64,000 nucleotides of DNA from Pinguiococcus pyrenoidosus (GCA_019677205.1 JAAMXY010000665.1:154720-218719), one strand, 5' to 3'. Counted from the first letter of the stretch, positions 52,494 through 64,000 are shown. The notes: generated by a model not told the origin, from the letters alone. Program-made: numbers and translations.

Positions 52494-55400
52494 ATGTCGC
52501 AGGCCAAGGAAGAGCAGGCGGAGGGAGCCGTCTGGGAGGAGACCGACATGCACATTCCAGACTTGGACGAATTCAGGTATATCATACATTCATGGCCCCA
52601 TCTTTTTAGTGTCTTCACGAAAGCTTGACATGATGATGCTGGATCCTGTGGAAGGTCCCAGCACGAGGATGAGAACGCACCAGAGGGAATGGCCCCAAGG
52701 ACGCGGCTACGGAAGGGGATGGCGGGTCCTCGGCCCACGGGCAGGCCCCCGATCCAAGCCGAAGCAAAAACGAAGGTACGCTCGCCGATGTTTGTACGTT
52801 TCGACAGGTTCCTGGTCTCTTCCTTGTCATTTCCTTGCCTGATCATGTGGCGCACGTAGACTTCCCGCGACGTTGCACGAAAAGCCCCCGAGCAGCCACC
52901 AGAAAGCCAGAGCAAAGACGCCGTCACGAGGTAGGCACGTTTCGCGTTGCATTGAGCTTCTGAGCCAAAGGTGCTAAGCTCCGGAGCTTTGCTGACGTTG
53001 CCGCGGCAGACGCGAACGTCGATCGCGGCAAGCATCCGGCGAACATGGAATTCATCACAGCCCTGCAAAGACCCAAGGCGAACCGCAGTTGAAGAGCCGC
53101 AGCAGGAGAGAGTCGAGGTAGTGGTATCCACATCTCATTTCCTGTCCAGCGCGCAATCTCAGCGTCTTCGTTCTTCATCCAAGATCGAGTTCTCGCAAGG
53201 CCATCGATAAACCAGTCGTAGTCAACGAGGAGGAAGATGCGAGGCGGGCGGAAGAACAGCGCCATCATGAGGAGAAGGCGGCTCTCCAAACAGGCGAGTG
53301 TCGAAGGAGAAGACGCCGTCGCTCTTCCCAAGAGCTCTACAGGGTGAGACGCAACCTGCCCCTACCTCTCGTCAAGCTCTGACTCAAAGCGTGCGCAGGC
53401 GGCCGGAACTCGTGCCTCGCAGGATGCGACGGATGATCGCGTCGATGGCGCGGTGGAAAAGGAGCGAAAGGAGCGAGGCGGGCACGGAAGGCGCCTACCG
53501 GAGTCCCGAGTGGACAGGAGCAAGAGTCGGAGGAGCTCTCGACACTTGTCGTCCGATGAGCACGTGAAGGTAGTCGCTGCAAAAGCCTGCATGGCCAAGG
53601 ACGGCTCGTGGCTTCATCTGTCGTCTCCCTCTTCGCCAGAACGATGCAGATGGTGGGGCAAGGTTGCAGCCGCGGCATCATGAAGCTCCCGATGGCCGAA
53701 ACTCTGAAAGGTAGCATGCCACACCACCCGGTCCGGAAGGACAAGCCTCAAGTTTCCAGGGCGCTTGCACTACGTGTTTTCGCCTTACAAGGGAAACGTC
53801 CTGTAGCAGGCACGCGAAGCGAAGATCTCGTTCTCGGCGAGCCACGGCGGACGCGTCGTACGCGGAAGCCGCAACAAGCGCTGAGCAACGAGATCCCGGC
53901 GATGAGGAAGAGCTGACGACTCCCGTACCAACACGAAGCAAATCAGCAGAGAGGAAAGCGTCGGCTCCAGCGAACGCGGTGAGGAAAGATGCCTTCAAAG
54001 CAAGACGGCGATGAAAGGTTTCAGCGTTCGTGCTTTTCTTACCACTAGGGCCGGCGATCTTCCAAAGGCGTGGACGTGGACGAGGGGATCACCAATACTT
54101 CCCTACCAGGGAAACCCCTCGACGATCTCGAAAGGTGCGGCATGCTAGCATACTCTTGAAAGCCACGCCAGTCATGCCAAAAATGAGCTTGACATGAGCA
54201 GAGAAGCGCTCGAAGAGGAGATCCAGGCGCTGCCTCAGCTTCGTGATAATCAAACAACACAACTCGGCAGGCATTCACCGAATGAATTTGCTGCCGATTT
54301 CCACGACGAAGCGTCGAGAGACGTGGCAAAGTCTCCAACCCCTCGAGAGGACCAAGAAGACGCTCTAGGTCGGCTTGCTCAGAATCAAGGCGGGGAGAGA
54401 GCCAGGCGTGAAAACGATCTTGCCACTTTGGGTCCATGGAAGCCTCCGACAAAGCAGCCACACTATGTGGACGCCAAATCCATCCGCTTTCCAAGCCTTG
54501 CCGCTTTCCAAGCCTTTGCTTGCAACGTCGAAGGGGAGCCTGGCAGACGATGCCGATGCCTGCTACGCCGGGAGAAGGCGCGGTCCGTGACTGGAGGCAC
54601 CATCTTCTCAATGGAGCTCGACGAGAAGTACCATTCTCACGAAAAGCTCTGGGCGAAGAAGCGCGGGGTGCTCGCAACGGTGCACTACTTGATCTCTGTG
54701 AGTCGAACGGGACTGGATCATCCTCAGCAGCGCAAAGACTCCATCTGCGGCGTACTGAAGCCGAAGACCAATGGCGAGTATGTGCTAGAGCGGCCAGGTA
54801 CGCCCCGTGGTCCCAGCGGAAGGAGGAGGAAGAGAACCCCCCGTCGAGCCTCACAACCGCTGCAACATGCATGCGTCGCCACCCTGCAGCTGATTCGCAC
54901 CTGCACGAGTCCAAGGCGGGATACCAAGAGAAGGGTGCAGCGAGACTAGGCGGTCGACGGAGGGCGAAAGAGGTTTCCGAGGTGGCCTGCGTAAGCTATC
55001 GCGAAGACGATTATGGCAACCACCAGATGAGCGCAGGAGTACCTCGAGTCACATATGCCGGCGACGGGCGAAGCAAGATCGAGATGTGGACCCCTGAGAA
55101 GCGAGAAGACAAGCTCCGCCACAACTTCGGCGTCGTGCTCGATGTCGATCTGACCAGCTTTATGGTAGGCTTCTCTCCAGTGCGCCCCAAGCCAAGAGAA
55201 CGCCGTGACGTGCCTTCCCGAATCTCTCCCTGCTGCTGTCCTTAGTCCGATCGCATCCAGGGATTCGTCCAAGACACCAGGGACATCCGTATCGGCACAT
55301 TAGACCACGCCGGCAGGCCGATCTTGAAGTCCAAGAAGAACTTTCGCCTTCTGAGCATGGACGAGCTCAGGTACGCGTCGTCGGGCGCAAAGAAGGGTCA

Positions 55401-55655
55401 GCTCCGGGGACTCTCATCTTCCTTGCAGGGCGGAAGAGCTGCACGTGTACTTGGAGATGTATCGCGTGGAACAGCATACATGGGCTGTGGTGTATGAATA
55501 TCCTCTGACGATGCTCCAGGTGCAGCCTCTCCTCCCCTTGTCCGAAGCTTACGGCCTGAGCATTTTCTCCTCCGTGACGAGCTGACGCGCTGGGTACCCG
55601 TCTGCAACTCCAGGCTTTCGGAGTATGCCTTACGAGATTCGACGCGTGGTTCTAG
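52494..55655 (+). CDS. Arg/Ser-rich multi-exon protein of unknown function
   Basis: Well-supported exons are 52494-52576, 52684-52775, 52860-52930, 53399-53569, 53640-53710, 53792-53978, 54049-54134, 54202-54797, 54890-55164, 55246-55370, 55429-55519 and 55614-55655. The stretch 52979-53343 also contains coding sequence, but its splicing could not be resolved with certainty (53230-53343 is one likely exon). The first half is charged and Arg/Ser-rich ('RRLPESRVDRSKSRRSSRH'), disordered in appearance. The second half looks folded: 'SIRFPSLAAFQAFACNV', 'TIFSMELDEKYHSHEKLW', 'DKLRHNFGVVLDVDLTSF' and 'LHVYLEMYRVEQHTWAVVYE'. I recognise no domain. The start at 52494 is the first ATG in frame, and upstream exons are possible. 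Confidence 0.55.
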
Positions 55656-55811
55656 CAAAGCCATTGCTGCCTCGGAACTTGGCCCGAGCTGTGCATTGGC
55701 AATGATACATCATGGGCACAAGAGAAGGAGGCGAGGGAAAGGATAATTCAAGTTGCTACTTTGCCTCATCATGTCTTTCACCCTGGACTATCAGCGGCGA
55801 AGACCACGGCA

Positions 55812-58800
55812 CTACAGCTTCTTCGCCATGAAGTCCTCGTAGGCACCTCCACCCATTATGCGATGCGCAAGGTGTCGCAGATCTCTCCTCGTGAAAGGCC
55901 AGCCGGTCTTGGCAACGTCCTCCACCTGCTCGATCATGGCCTTCGCGAGAATGACGCGCGAATGGTCCCACTTGTACAAGAGCTGCTCGAGGACGCGGCA
56001 ATCAGAGTGCTGCGCTGTAAAGTTTGGGCCAAGGAGCTCGAGGCGAAGCTTGGTTGTGTCTGCGATGATGCTGGGATTGTTGCAGTACCACCAACAGCCA
56101 TAGACATGCAAGTTCCGGAACTTGTTCCCAAGCACCGTGAGCTCGTGCTGGTTGTCACGCGACAGCACCGTGACAAAGAACTTGAGGTCAGGATTGGTCT
56201 TGCACATGTACGTCACGAAACCCAGATCCGCGACCTCGATGCCGTCGCCTGCCATCCGGTAGTCTGGATTGAGAGCACGGACGGCGCCGACTTTGAAGAA
56301 GAGGGGGAGGCTACGCTCCCTAGCGAATGGCACAAGCACCTCCCCGACAAGATCCGGGACGTCGGGCGCGTTCTTGGTGACTGGATAATCAAAGTTGTGC
56401 GGCGTGCTAGCCATGAGGTACTCGGGCACATAAATGTCTGCCCAGTGCCGCAAGTACTCGATGCAACCTTCGACGGTTGCTTCAAATCCCGCCTGCGCAG
56501 GCACGCGGATCACTCTTCTTTCGTTGGAGACGGCAGCATCATGATTCTCCTCACCTCTTGGACGGCCGTGGACACAGTGGACCAGTCGTTCATCAGCATT
56601 GGGTCCACCCGAAGGGCCGTCTTGAACATGTCTCTGTTGAAGGGAATCCTTGCGTCCCATTTGGGACACTCCTTGGCGTCGAAGGGAATGTTTGTCATGA
56701 CCACATACTTCACGCCTCTTTCACAACGAGAAAGTGAGTGAGCTTTCCAGGACGCGCTGAGAAGCCAAGGTTTGCCTTCTTGTTTCAAATGAGAACACCA
56801 CCACTTACGCGAGCTGGAATGTCCGCTCCGCGTGCCTGATTGGGTCTTGATCCGCGAACCAAGCACGGACTGGCCCCAAGTCGCGGCTGTTCATCGCAGC
56901 GCCCAGCCCAAGCCTTCTCAGGAGCGTCAAGACCCCTCGAGCCGCCTGCGACACGGACAACGGGGGTGGTGGTGAGGGGGGGTTGGGGGGAAGGGAAAGG
57001 GACCTGTGCGTTGGCCTGCTGCTCAGAACATCATGGAGACGCAGTCCTACCTCTGAGACTGGCGGCCTTTCGATGAAGATCGCTTTCCAGACCAAATCTG
57101 CTTGCTCCTGCTTCGGAAGCGCATAAAAGTCTGCGGGTGCGATGCCATCAGAGGATTCGAAGAATTCCGCGACCAAGTAGTGGTACGTCAGCAGCTCATC
57201 GACGTTGTACAGGCAGAGCTCGCCAAACTCGGGCGGGAAGAGATGCGTGTGCACATCAATGACAGTAACGCGTCGTGCCTCTTCCTGTATGATATCCGCG
57301 AGCTTCCCCGCCCCTGCTTCGCGGCTGCGAGGTATCACGGCGTCAAGATCTTCGTCAACCACTTCGGCCAAGACTTCCATGGGCGATGCACCACGGAGAA
57401 TCTTCTGGAGGGTCTCCGCAACTCTTCTGATGAAAAGCGTGTAGCGGGGGCCTTCCATCTTGGGCTCTAGCTTGTCAAGCACCATCGCGATTGAGGCACA
57501 GAGTTGCTTCACTGAAGGGCAGGCCTGGTGGTGCGAGATAGGTCCTAGGTCTGGAAGTGCCGCCGAGGTCGCGCCGTCGCCGTCTTCGAACTCATACCAC
57601 CCTAAGTGGGACGACCATTGGTCTCGGGGAAGGAGTTGGGTGGGGCCAACCAAGCCTTCCGACGCACCTTGCGCAAGGTTGTAGCGCTTCCCCGCGTACA
57701 TCGCCTCGCTGTGTGTCCGAACGGGTACGCAAACTCGGCCAACCATCTTAGTCTTCGAGACGCGACTCGCGCCCTCGGACATCAGAAATCGCAGCATCGC
57801 AGCAACGGCGAACGCCATGAAGCTCGAGGGCATCTGCCCGCTGCGCAACGTCCTCGAGATGGTCGGCCACAACCTCACCTGGAGCTTGATGGTGCTGTTC
57901 TGCGTGATGAAGAACGAACCGAGGCCGAAGTGCGGGTGGCGCAGCCGAGCCCGCCAATCCTCATACACTTCCCGGATCTCCTCTTCTGAGCTGCTGAGCT
58001 TCGCGCGCAACGCTGGGAGGATGTCGTACAGGAAGACGCTATCGACGTACTGCGTCAGGATGCCAGAGAACTCCGCGCCTTCTCGAAACGCCTTCGTATC
58101 CGCCAGGCCGGACAAGGCCAAGGCGTACACGCTAGCGGTGTGAATTCCGTTGGCGATGCACAGCTTCAGCTCGTGATCCTCGTCGATTTCGCCCGGAAAC
58201 CTTCGGATCAGAACGCCAGGCTGCTCAGCAAGGCTGGCCGGCAAGACGCCGTCGATGTCCTCGAAAACCAAGGCCTTCGCCGGGAGGGGCTCGGTGCTGG
58301 GGACGTCGGGATCGCCCTCCCGATGCGACGTGATGCGGTCCACCATGCTATTGTGAAACACCACGTGGCTCTGCACCCAATCCACTGCGTCCGACCCTGC
58401 TCCACCGCGGGTAGAGGAGGTCAGCGATGTGCAGCGGGGTCCGCGAGCATCGGTGGAAGGAAGCAAAACCCTGTGCACTCACCGGCATCCCGCTCCTCCA
58501 AGTACGCCGCGACCGCCTCGGCGATGGCGTCACCATTGCCGGGAACATTATCGGTGCACAGTACGCTGATGGTGGCGTCCTCGGCAGCTCGCGCCTCTTT
58601 AAAGGCGAGGAGGAGCTGTGCTAAGTGGCTCATACTGCTGGATCCTCTCGCTAGTCCCGCCTCCGTGACGCCCACACCCACAATGCTCAGTTCTGGACAG
58701 CGCTTTGGCAGCTCTAGGAGCGCCGCTAGGCCCTCCGGTGCGCCACAGGTGCCTCCTGCGAGAACTCGGGTCTGCGTCGTCCGCACCGTTCCATCAAATT

Positions 58801-59068
58801 CGACGGTATCCCACTCGTACACTCCTGTACCAAAGCCGAATTCCTTTGTGAATGCACCTGTACACGCAAGATGAGCGAAAGCGCACTTCACATTACCACG
58901 CTGAGCTGTGATGAGCTCCTGGAACGAAGAGCCGCGCGGCTGAAACACGATGCAAGGCAGATCGGCGTCGGACAGGGCCGGTACGAGCACTGCGCGGAGG
59001 AAGCGGCCGCTTCCGAGGCAAACCGCCTTGGCCGATTCCACCGGAAACGCTTCACAGAGGCTGTCCAT
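55812..59068 (-). CDS. Fusion of fructuronate reductase-like dehydrogenase and glucuronate isomerase
   Basis: Exons 59068-58483, 58396-57051, 56945-56809, 56717-56555 and 56492-55812 encode 970 residues in one frame-consistent chain. Residues about 1-410 are a polyol/mannitol-type dehydrogenase (UxuB family): dinucleotide site near 'AVCLGSGRFLRAV', 'CTDNVPGNGD', 'VVFHNSMVDRIT', and the catalytic 'KLCIANGIH' with Lys273, Asn278 and His281. Residues about 570-970 are glucuronate isomerase (UxaC family): metal site 'VIDVHTHLFP', 'FQLAGVKYVVMTN', 'RALNPDYRMAGDGIEVADL', 'DNQHELTVLGNKFRNL', 'YGCWWYCNNPSIIADTTKLR' and 'GPNFTAQHSDCRVLEQLLYK'. UxaC makes fructuronate from glucuronate and UxuB reduces it to mannonate, so the two halves would catalyse successive steps. 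No targeting peptide is evident. Confidence 0.88.
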
Positions 59069-59530
59069 GGCGAGAGAAGGCACTGGAAAGACCCTACGCT
59101 CACAAAACGCCACGAGAGAGGCGCAAAGATCCGCCCACTATCTTCCGTCCGTCTCTTATGCGCCCGCTTGAAAGAAGGGAAGGGTTGGGGTACCGTACCT
59201 CGACTCCAAATTCTATATTGAGAATATCACAATAAGACTGACTATTATATAGTCTGATACTACACATGAGTATGTATCCCAATGTGAGCCCATACTCTCG
59301 TCTCTGTCGCAGCTGGAGAGCCTCCGTCGTCGCCAACGCTCCTGGGGCGTTTAGGGAACTCCGTGGAGCGCCAGTCTGCACGGTCTGCGATGGCCAACGC
59401 CCTAGAGCGTTGGTCAAACGAAGCGTCGAGCATGATTTCTCTTGCCCGAGCCGCTCTTTCACGAGCCGCTCTTGGCGGGGGAACCTAGGCCAGCGACTAC
59501 TGCAGCTTGTGGAAGCCCTTCGCAGGGAGG
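59069..59530. promoter_or_regulatory. Head-to-head promoter region with A+T-rich patch
   Basis: This separates the uronate fusion gene (minus) from the next plus-strand gene. Bases about 59207-59275 are A+T-rich. The promoter role is inferred from position. Confidence 0.4.
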
Positions 59531-60475
59531 ATGAAGCGGGAGACTCCAAAGCCGCAGCACGAGAAGCTCAGCGTCCGTCCGCGGCTGTCTTACAGCCGCC
59601 TAGACATGAAAATTTGCAAGCAAGAGCTTTTGGGGCACGGGGCGCTCTCCAGGCCGTGCACGGCGCCCGAGACTGCCAAGCAGAGGAACGCCTGGAAGCA
59701 GCTGGCCAGACCACCGCCTGCCATGAAGGAACGCTTTGGGTCGTCCTTGCGCCGACCGAGCTCGTCTTCTGGGGCCGCAGCTGGAACCCACCGGTGTCGC
59801 GAGGCTCCGAAGAGCGACGGCAGAATGCACGAGGAGTTCCTGAAATGGTTTGGACCGGCGTTGGAGGAAGATGCCGAGGTCGGCGCCTCGTGCTCGCGCA
59901 TGCCCCAGGCGCGAGCTCAGGCTGCGAGGCTGAATGCGATTCTGGATGCGCTGCTGCGACGAAGTCGTGGGTGCCAGACGGAAAAGAAAGCGACATCCTC
60001 GCTTGTACCCAACTTGGAGCACATGGGCGCGGAGCTCGCGCTGAGGTGCATCACTGAGGAGTCCAGCCCGACTGCGGTGTGGGACGATATCGTGCTTTCC
60101 AACTTGCTGTCGCAGTCTGTGCGAAAGGCGAAGCGATTGCTGCTCCAGTTGCAAGCGCGAGACGCGCACGAAGCAATCGCTCACAGGGTGCCTCCACGAG
60201 GCAACAACCAAGTCCGCGCCCCGCCTCAAGGTAAAGCCGAGTCGCGTTTCTTCGACAGCTGTTGATGGGTTAAGGGGGGGGGGGAAGGGGCGGGTCGGAG
60301 AGGGGGAAAGAGAAGGCATTCCACCTTGAGCTCGTTTGTGACCTCAGCCACATCTAATATGCTTGAAGTGCTCAACGGAGCTCAAACCATGCTTTCAGAG
60401 TTCACGTCGCAGATCCTTGTGGAAAGGCGGAAATCCAAAAGGTTCGCGAGTGCAACCAGAGCCTATCGCGTGTGA
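59531..60475 (+). CDS. Hypothetical helical protein
   Basis: Exons 59531-60230 and 60348-60475 encode 275 residues. The phase-1 intron joins 'RVPPRGNNQVRAPPQ' to 'TSNMLEVLNGAQTMLSEF' and removes a stop that would otherwise follow. The first 110 residues are basic and disordered; the rest is helical, with 'MHEEFLKWFGPALEED' and 'WDDIVLSNLLSQSVRKAKRL'. I recognise no family. The frame is also open a little upstream without an ATG. A competing ORF in another frame (59266-60057) looks like a shadow. A run of G (60271-60283) lies in the intron. Confidence 0.5.
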
Positions 60476-60697
60476 AACTCAGCTTTGTTGACGAATTTTG
60501 CTTGCTTTGCAGCTGCCTTACACAGCATGCTACGTGCTCTCTCGACCATGTCGTACATGCGCCACTCACGCTGAGCCTGGCCATTCATTTGGGCATGCAT
60601 GCATATTCATGCCCTATCCTCCTAGGACAAGCATCCAGACAAACGCACAAATGCCCACACGCTCTCTCTAGAGCTATCGCGAGGCACCAGCCCAGGT

Positions 60698-61854
60698 CTA
60701 CTCGAGATAGCCAAGGAGCTGGCCAAGCCACCACACCACTCCCTGCACCGTCGAGGGCTCCGTCGTGTCCACGTACACTCGGCCGGGATACTTGTTCCGC
60801 AGCTGCTGAATCCAAATGTCGCATCTGCCAGAAGCGCCAGAATCAGCATGGGTTATTGCTCAGCGCCACCATGCTCTACTTACTTGCTGTTCGAAGGCCC
60901 CCACAGCGTCACGGTGTGACCCGGGTCCAACAGCTGTGCAACGACTGCCGGTTGCTGGATTGAATGGAAGGCGCTCATAGCGAACGTGACCCTCGGGCCC
61001 TTCAGCTCCTGCCGCTGACAGAGATCCAGCATTTCCTGGGCATGGTGTAAGAGGCGGAAGTCGAAGGCATAGGGGCTCATGGTGATGACAACTTAGCCAC
61101 CTGAGCTTGCGAGGCTGTGTAGCCCTCCAAGACCGCCCCGGAGACGCGCCACCCAAGCGACAAGACCGAAGAAGGGAAGGCTTTGTTGCATGCAGAGCAA
61201 AACGCGTCCGCGTCGAACGAGCTTTCGGAGCCACCCGGTCCCTGCAGCACGTCGGCGTTGAGCCAGACTTCTGGAAAGACTCCTGCGCCTCTTTGCTGGA
61301 GGACCTCTCCCAAAATCTCCAGCGACGGCTTCAGAGTCTGCGAAGATGCCCAGGGTTCCATTCCTTGTCAACAGCGGAGGCACGCAGGCAGCAGCGACGC
61401 ACCCATCGGCCCTCCTCACCTGCGGCTCCTTGAAGTCCAACTTGACCCGCAAGGGACTGGCGGTCTGGCTGTTGTGCTGGGCGATGGCGTCCAAAAAGTC
61501 CCGGATGCCAAGGTCGCTGCTTCGATCCGGTGGGTGTGCCATGACGACGTCCTTGCCGTCCTCCGCCATCATCACGTCGGCTTCTACAAAGTTGACGACG
61601 CCGCTCCGCAGCGCATCCTCCAACCTTGCTCGGCTATTGGTCGCGTGGCTAAAGATCTACTTGGCGTGGGCTGAAGTCCGAGGTGGATATCGCCAGATTT
61701 TCCCATGGTCTGGGCCGTACCGCTTCTTCAGATGGAAGCGAAAGGGTCGCCATCGCCAGCAGAGCTGCGAACATGCAAAAAAGGCTCTCGCCAAACTGGC
61801 AGACGCGGGCTGATGGTGAAGAAGATGAGAATTGGTGGGTTTTTCCCCGGGCAT
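60698..61854 (-). CDS. FAM151/menorin-family protein
   Basis: Exons 61854-61721, 61648-61420, 61337-61101, 61035-60884 and 60824-60698 encode 292 residues, all phases matched. Family landmarks occur in order: 'HATNSRARLEDALRSG', 'NFVEADVMM', 'VVMAHPPDRSSDLGIRDFLD', 'VKLDFKEPQTLKPSLEIL', 'PEVWLNADVLQGPGG', 'SSVLSLGWRVSG', 'RVTFAMSAFHSIQQP', 'HTVTLWGPSN' and a final Trp-rich 'VVWWLGQLLGYLE'. These match FAM151/menorin, related to PLC-like phosphodiesterases with a TIM-barrel fold. Biochemical activity is not established in the family. The N-terminal 40 residues are basic and could be a targeting sequence. The first exon is less certain than the rest. Confidence 0.82.
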
Positions 61855-62304
61855 TTCGAGGGTTTACGAAACGGCTGCAGGCAGAAAACGTGCGAGAAAC
61901 AACCCCGCAGAACAGTGGTCACGTGGGAAACTGTTGGAGTCACTGTCATCATCATGCAGCGCGCCGTCAAAAAATGATTCTTACTGGTCCGGGTCGTCAT
62001 CCATTGGTCACACTTCGCTCGCAACTGGTTTCAAAAACACGAACGGCAGGTCGGCCCTATCGTCACTGGACGCTGCACAGGCCTCTCCCACCTCCGTCAC
62101 CTGTTCCAGCCCCATTTAAGCGCTCCGGAATATGCTTCGTTGTGACGCTTTTCACTTCGAAATTCCTGCGCATCATCCGAAGTTTTCCGTTACCCCTGCT
62201 GTGCCACAGCCAGATACACGGCTCACGCTGAAAACAATTCCATCTCCGGACACGGCGCCGGCGGCGCTTCGGACGCGTCTCTCACGCAGTGCGGGCCGTT
62301 GCAG
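61855..62304. promoter_or_regulatory. Head-to-head promoter region, FAM151-like and MFS genes
   Basis: This 450-bp gap separates divergent genes. No distinct motif or repeat is seen. Confidence 0.35.
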
Positions 62305-63990
62305 ATGCGCTGGCGCCGCGTTCCGCCGGAGAAGCCCATTTCAGTCATGCGGCGCAGCGAGCGGCGCAAGATGGGCGAGGCGCAGCGGTTAGCGCTGGCC
62401 AAAGGGGTGTTCTTTCTCATGCAGATGGTGAATGTGGGCTGGAACCGCTTCGGAATCAACTTCTTTCTGGCCACTGGCTACTCGCCGCAAGAGGTGTCGC
62501 AGATGCGCTCGGTGTCGCTGCTCGTGAAGGCCGTCTGCGTGCCCGCGTGGGCCGCCACGGCCGATCTCTACGGGATCGTGCCGGTGCTCATGGTGCACAC
62601 GCTGCTGTCCGGCCTGACCCTTGAGAACATCCGCCTGCTGGCGGCCTCGAATGGTAAGGACCTGGCACGCTGGGCGCAACTGGGCCAAAGAACCCGGCGG
62701 GAAATGCGACGCTACACCGAAAGGTCCCGCTTCTGACGCGGTACTTTGGGTTCTTTTCCGCCTTCGCAGCGTCCTTGAACGCCATGATTGTCGCCAGAGG
62801 TATCCGGTCCTTCGCCAGCGCGGCCAGCAGCGTCACCAACGCGCTTGTGCTGGAGCTCGTGGCCAACACCAGCGAGGGCTTTGGGCGGCAGCGCACCTTC
62901 GGCACGGTGTCCTGGGGACTTGGCTCCGTCCTCGTGGGCTACATCATCGACGCCATGGGCCTGCAAGCAGGCGTCTTTTTCTTCAGCTACTTTGGTGAGA
63001 TTGTCGTTTCACGTTGAGGCCCTCGGCCCCTTCCCAAGAGACCCAGACGAATGGGAGGACTGATCTGGACTCTGCGAAGGTTGCGGCGTGTACCTCATGC
63101 TGCTCATGTACATGTACATGGAGCACTCGGAGACGCACGAGAAGGCGCACAAGAGCGACAACGACCTGGAGAGTCTGCCCAAGAAGAGCCGGCAGACGGT
63201 GACCGCCTATCTGCAGCAGGTAGTCAGCTCGTGAAGCGCGCACCTGGAAGAAGCTGGATGGAATGCCGCTGACCTTGGCGCCGCACAGATTTATCGGCTG
63301 TTCTGCCCCACGGAGATGCCCGGCTTCGTGCTCATCGCGGTGCTGATGAATGCGCTCCTCTGCGGCATCGTCATGGTGCTCGTGGACGTCATTGTGTACT
63401 ACCAGCTGGAGAACGAGTTTCACGCCACGCGCACCCTCACGGGGGTGGCGAACCTCTTCTCGACGCTCAGCGGCATACCGGTCTTCTGGTTCTCCAAGAT
63501 CCTGATTGAACGCTTCGGCATCTGGCGGACCCTGCTGGGCTCGCAGCTCCTCCTGGTGCCGAGGCTCATGCTCAACATCTTTGTGGATCAGCACAACTAC
63601 TGGTTCATCGTGCCGCTGGCAAACCTTCTGCACGGCGCGATGTTCGCGGGAATGCACACGGCTCAGGTGGAGCTCGTGCAGCAGCTCTGTAGCAAGGAGC
63701 TGTGCGCAACGTCACAGTCTCTGCTGCATTCGATGTACTTCGTTCTCGGGGGAAGCATCGGGAACGTCCTCTGGGGAGGCATGTACGACAGCAGAGGGCC
63801 GAGGAAGCTCTATGCCATGGGAATAATAGCCATGATCGGGAACGTGATCTTGGTCGCGAGCTTCCTGCAAGGCCTCCACAAGTACTTTGGGTGGAACGGC
63901 AGCTTCATAGACCCCTCAGCATCCTGTGAGATTCCTGCACCGAACGGGAGAGCAAACCCTTCCGCGCTTGCTTATCTTGAAGAAGGAAAG
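62305..63990 (+). CDS. Major facilitator superfamily transporter (MFS_1-like/MFSD6 type), 3' truncated
   Basis: Exons 62305-62653, 62770-62994, 63080-63219 and 63289-63990 are present. The frame reaches a donor 'GGAAAG' followed by GTAAGG at 63991, so at least one more exon lies beyond the window. Features of the MFS_1-like group are 'NFFLATGYSPQEVSQMRS', 'CVPAWAATADLYG', 'LELVANTSEGFGRQRTFGTV', 'SWGLGSVLVGYIIDAMGLQ' and, in the second half, 'NYWFIVPLANLLHGAMF' and 'SMYFVLGGSIGNVLWGGMYD'. About ten membrane spans can be counted in the part present. Substrate is unknown. The exon 1-2 junction uses the acceptor at 62769, because the nearer AG (62711 region) would shift the frame. Confidence 0.82.
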
Positions 63991-64000
63991 GTAAGGAAGC

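Noticed and set aside
59266-60057. 264-codon ORF overlapping the hypothetical gene at 59531
   Set aside because: Arg/Ala/Gly-rich shadow; the alternative frame gives a better-formed helical protein and a phase-matched second exon.

Overview
This window is nuclear DNA from a eukaryote with compact, GC-rich, intron-containing genes. Introns are mostly 45-145 bp, start with GT and end with AG, and restore frame cleanly across protein family domains. Several proteins begin with a signal peptide, two of them followed by an Ala-Phe or Ser-Phe type junction, and one gene encodes a plastid-type ATP/ADP translocator. This points to an alga with a secondary (red-derived) plastid, such as a chromerid, stramenopile or haptophyte. 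The exact lineage cannot be fixed from the sequence alone. There are two N gaps (13612-13633, 39986-40070).

Layout. 1-3187: 3' part of an SMP lipid-transfer protein (+). 4374-4919: ARF GTPase (+). 5295-6864: REEP/HVA22-like protein (-). 7805-8494: small plastid-targeted protein (+). 9019-10467: protein kinase (-). 12696-14470: OMA1 metalloprotease (+). 14943-16154: plastid-targeted 2OG-Fe(II) oxygenase (+). 16351-19172: NSUN2/Trm4 RNA methyltransferase (-). 19829-21220: an ornithine decarboxylase homologue lacking the PLP lysine (+). 21896-24020: unrecognised membrane protein (-). 24391-25551: PIG-L deacetylase (-). 26215-26646: COX5C/6c-like subunit (+). 27038-28929: Tubby protein (-). 29633-30734: cupin protein (+). 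31108-33716: PH-domain protein (+). 34300-38493: EF-hand/fibronectin-III protein (-). 38819-40925: NTT (+). 41172-47867: a 2231-residue single-exon channel with four CNG-type repeats (-). 48716-51006: leucine-rich-repeat protein (+). 50883-52190: a 173-bp perfect inverted repeat around a minus-strand ORF. 52494-55655: Arg/Ser-rich unknown protein (+). 55812-59068: fused fructuronate reductase-like and glucuronate isomerase (-). 59531-60475: unknown (+). 60698-61854: FAM151/menorin-like (-). 62305 onward: MFS transporter (+), cut by the window edge.

Neighbouring genes mostly alternate strand, giving many head-to-head and tail-to-tail pairs. Five of the head-to-head gaps carry a short, strikingly A+T-rich patch, probably part of shared promoters. 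There is no operon-like grouping by function; the window reads as an ordinary chromosomal stretch.

The items most worth attention are the pseudotetrameric channel with one altered selectivity filter, the two-step uronate fusion enzyme, the likely ornithine decarboxylase pseudoenzyme, the EF-hand pairs apparently nested inside fibronectin-III domains, and the fold-back structure at the end of the leucine-rich-repeat gene.
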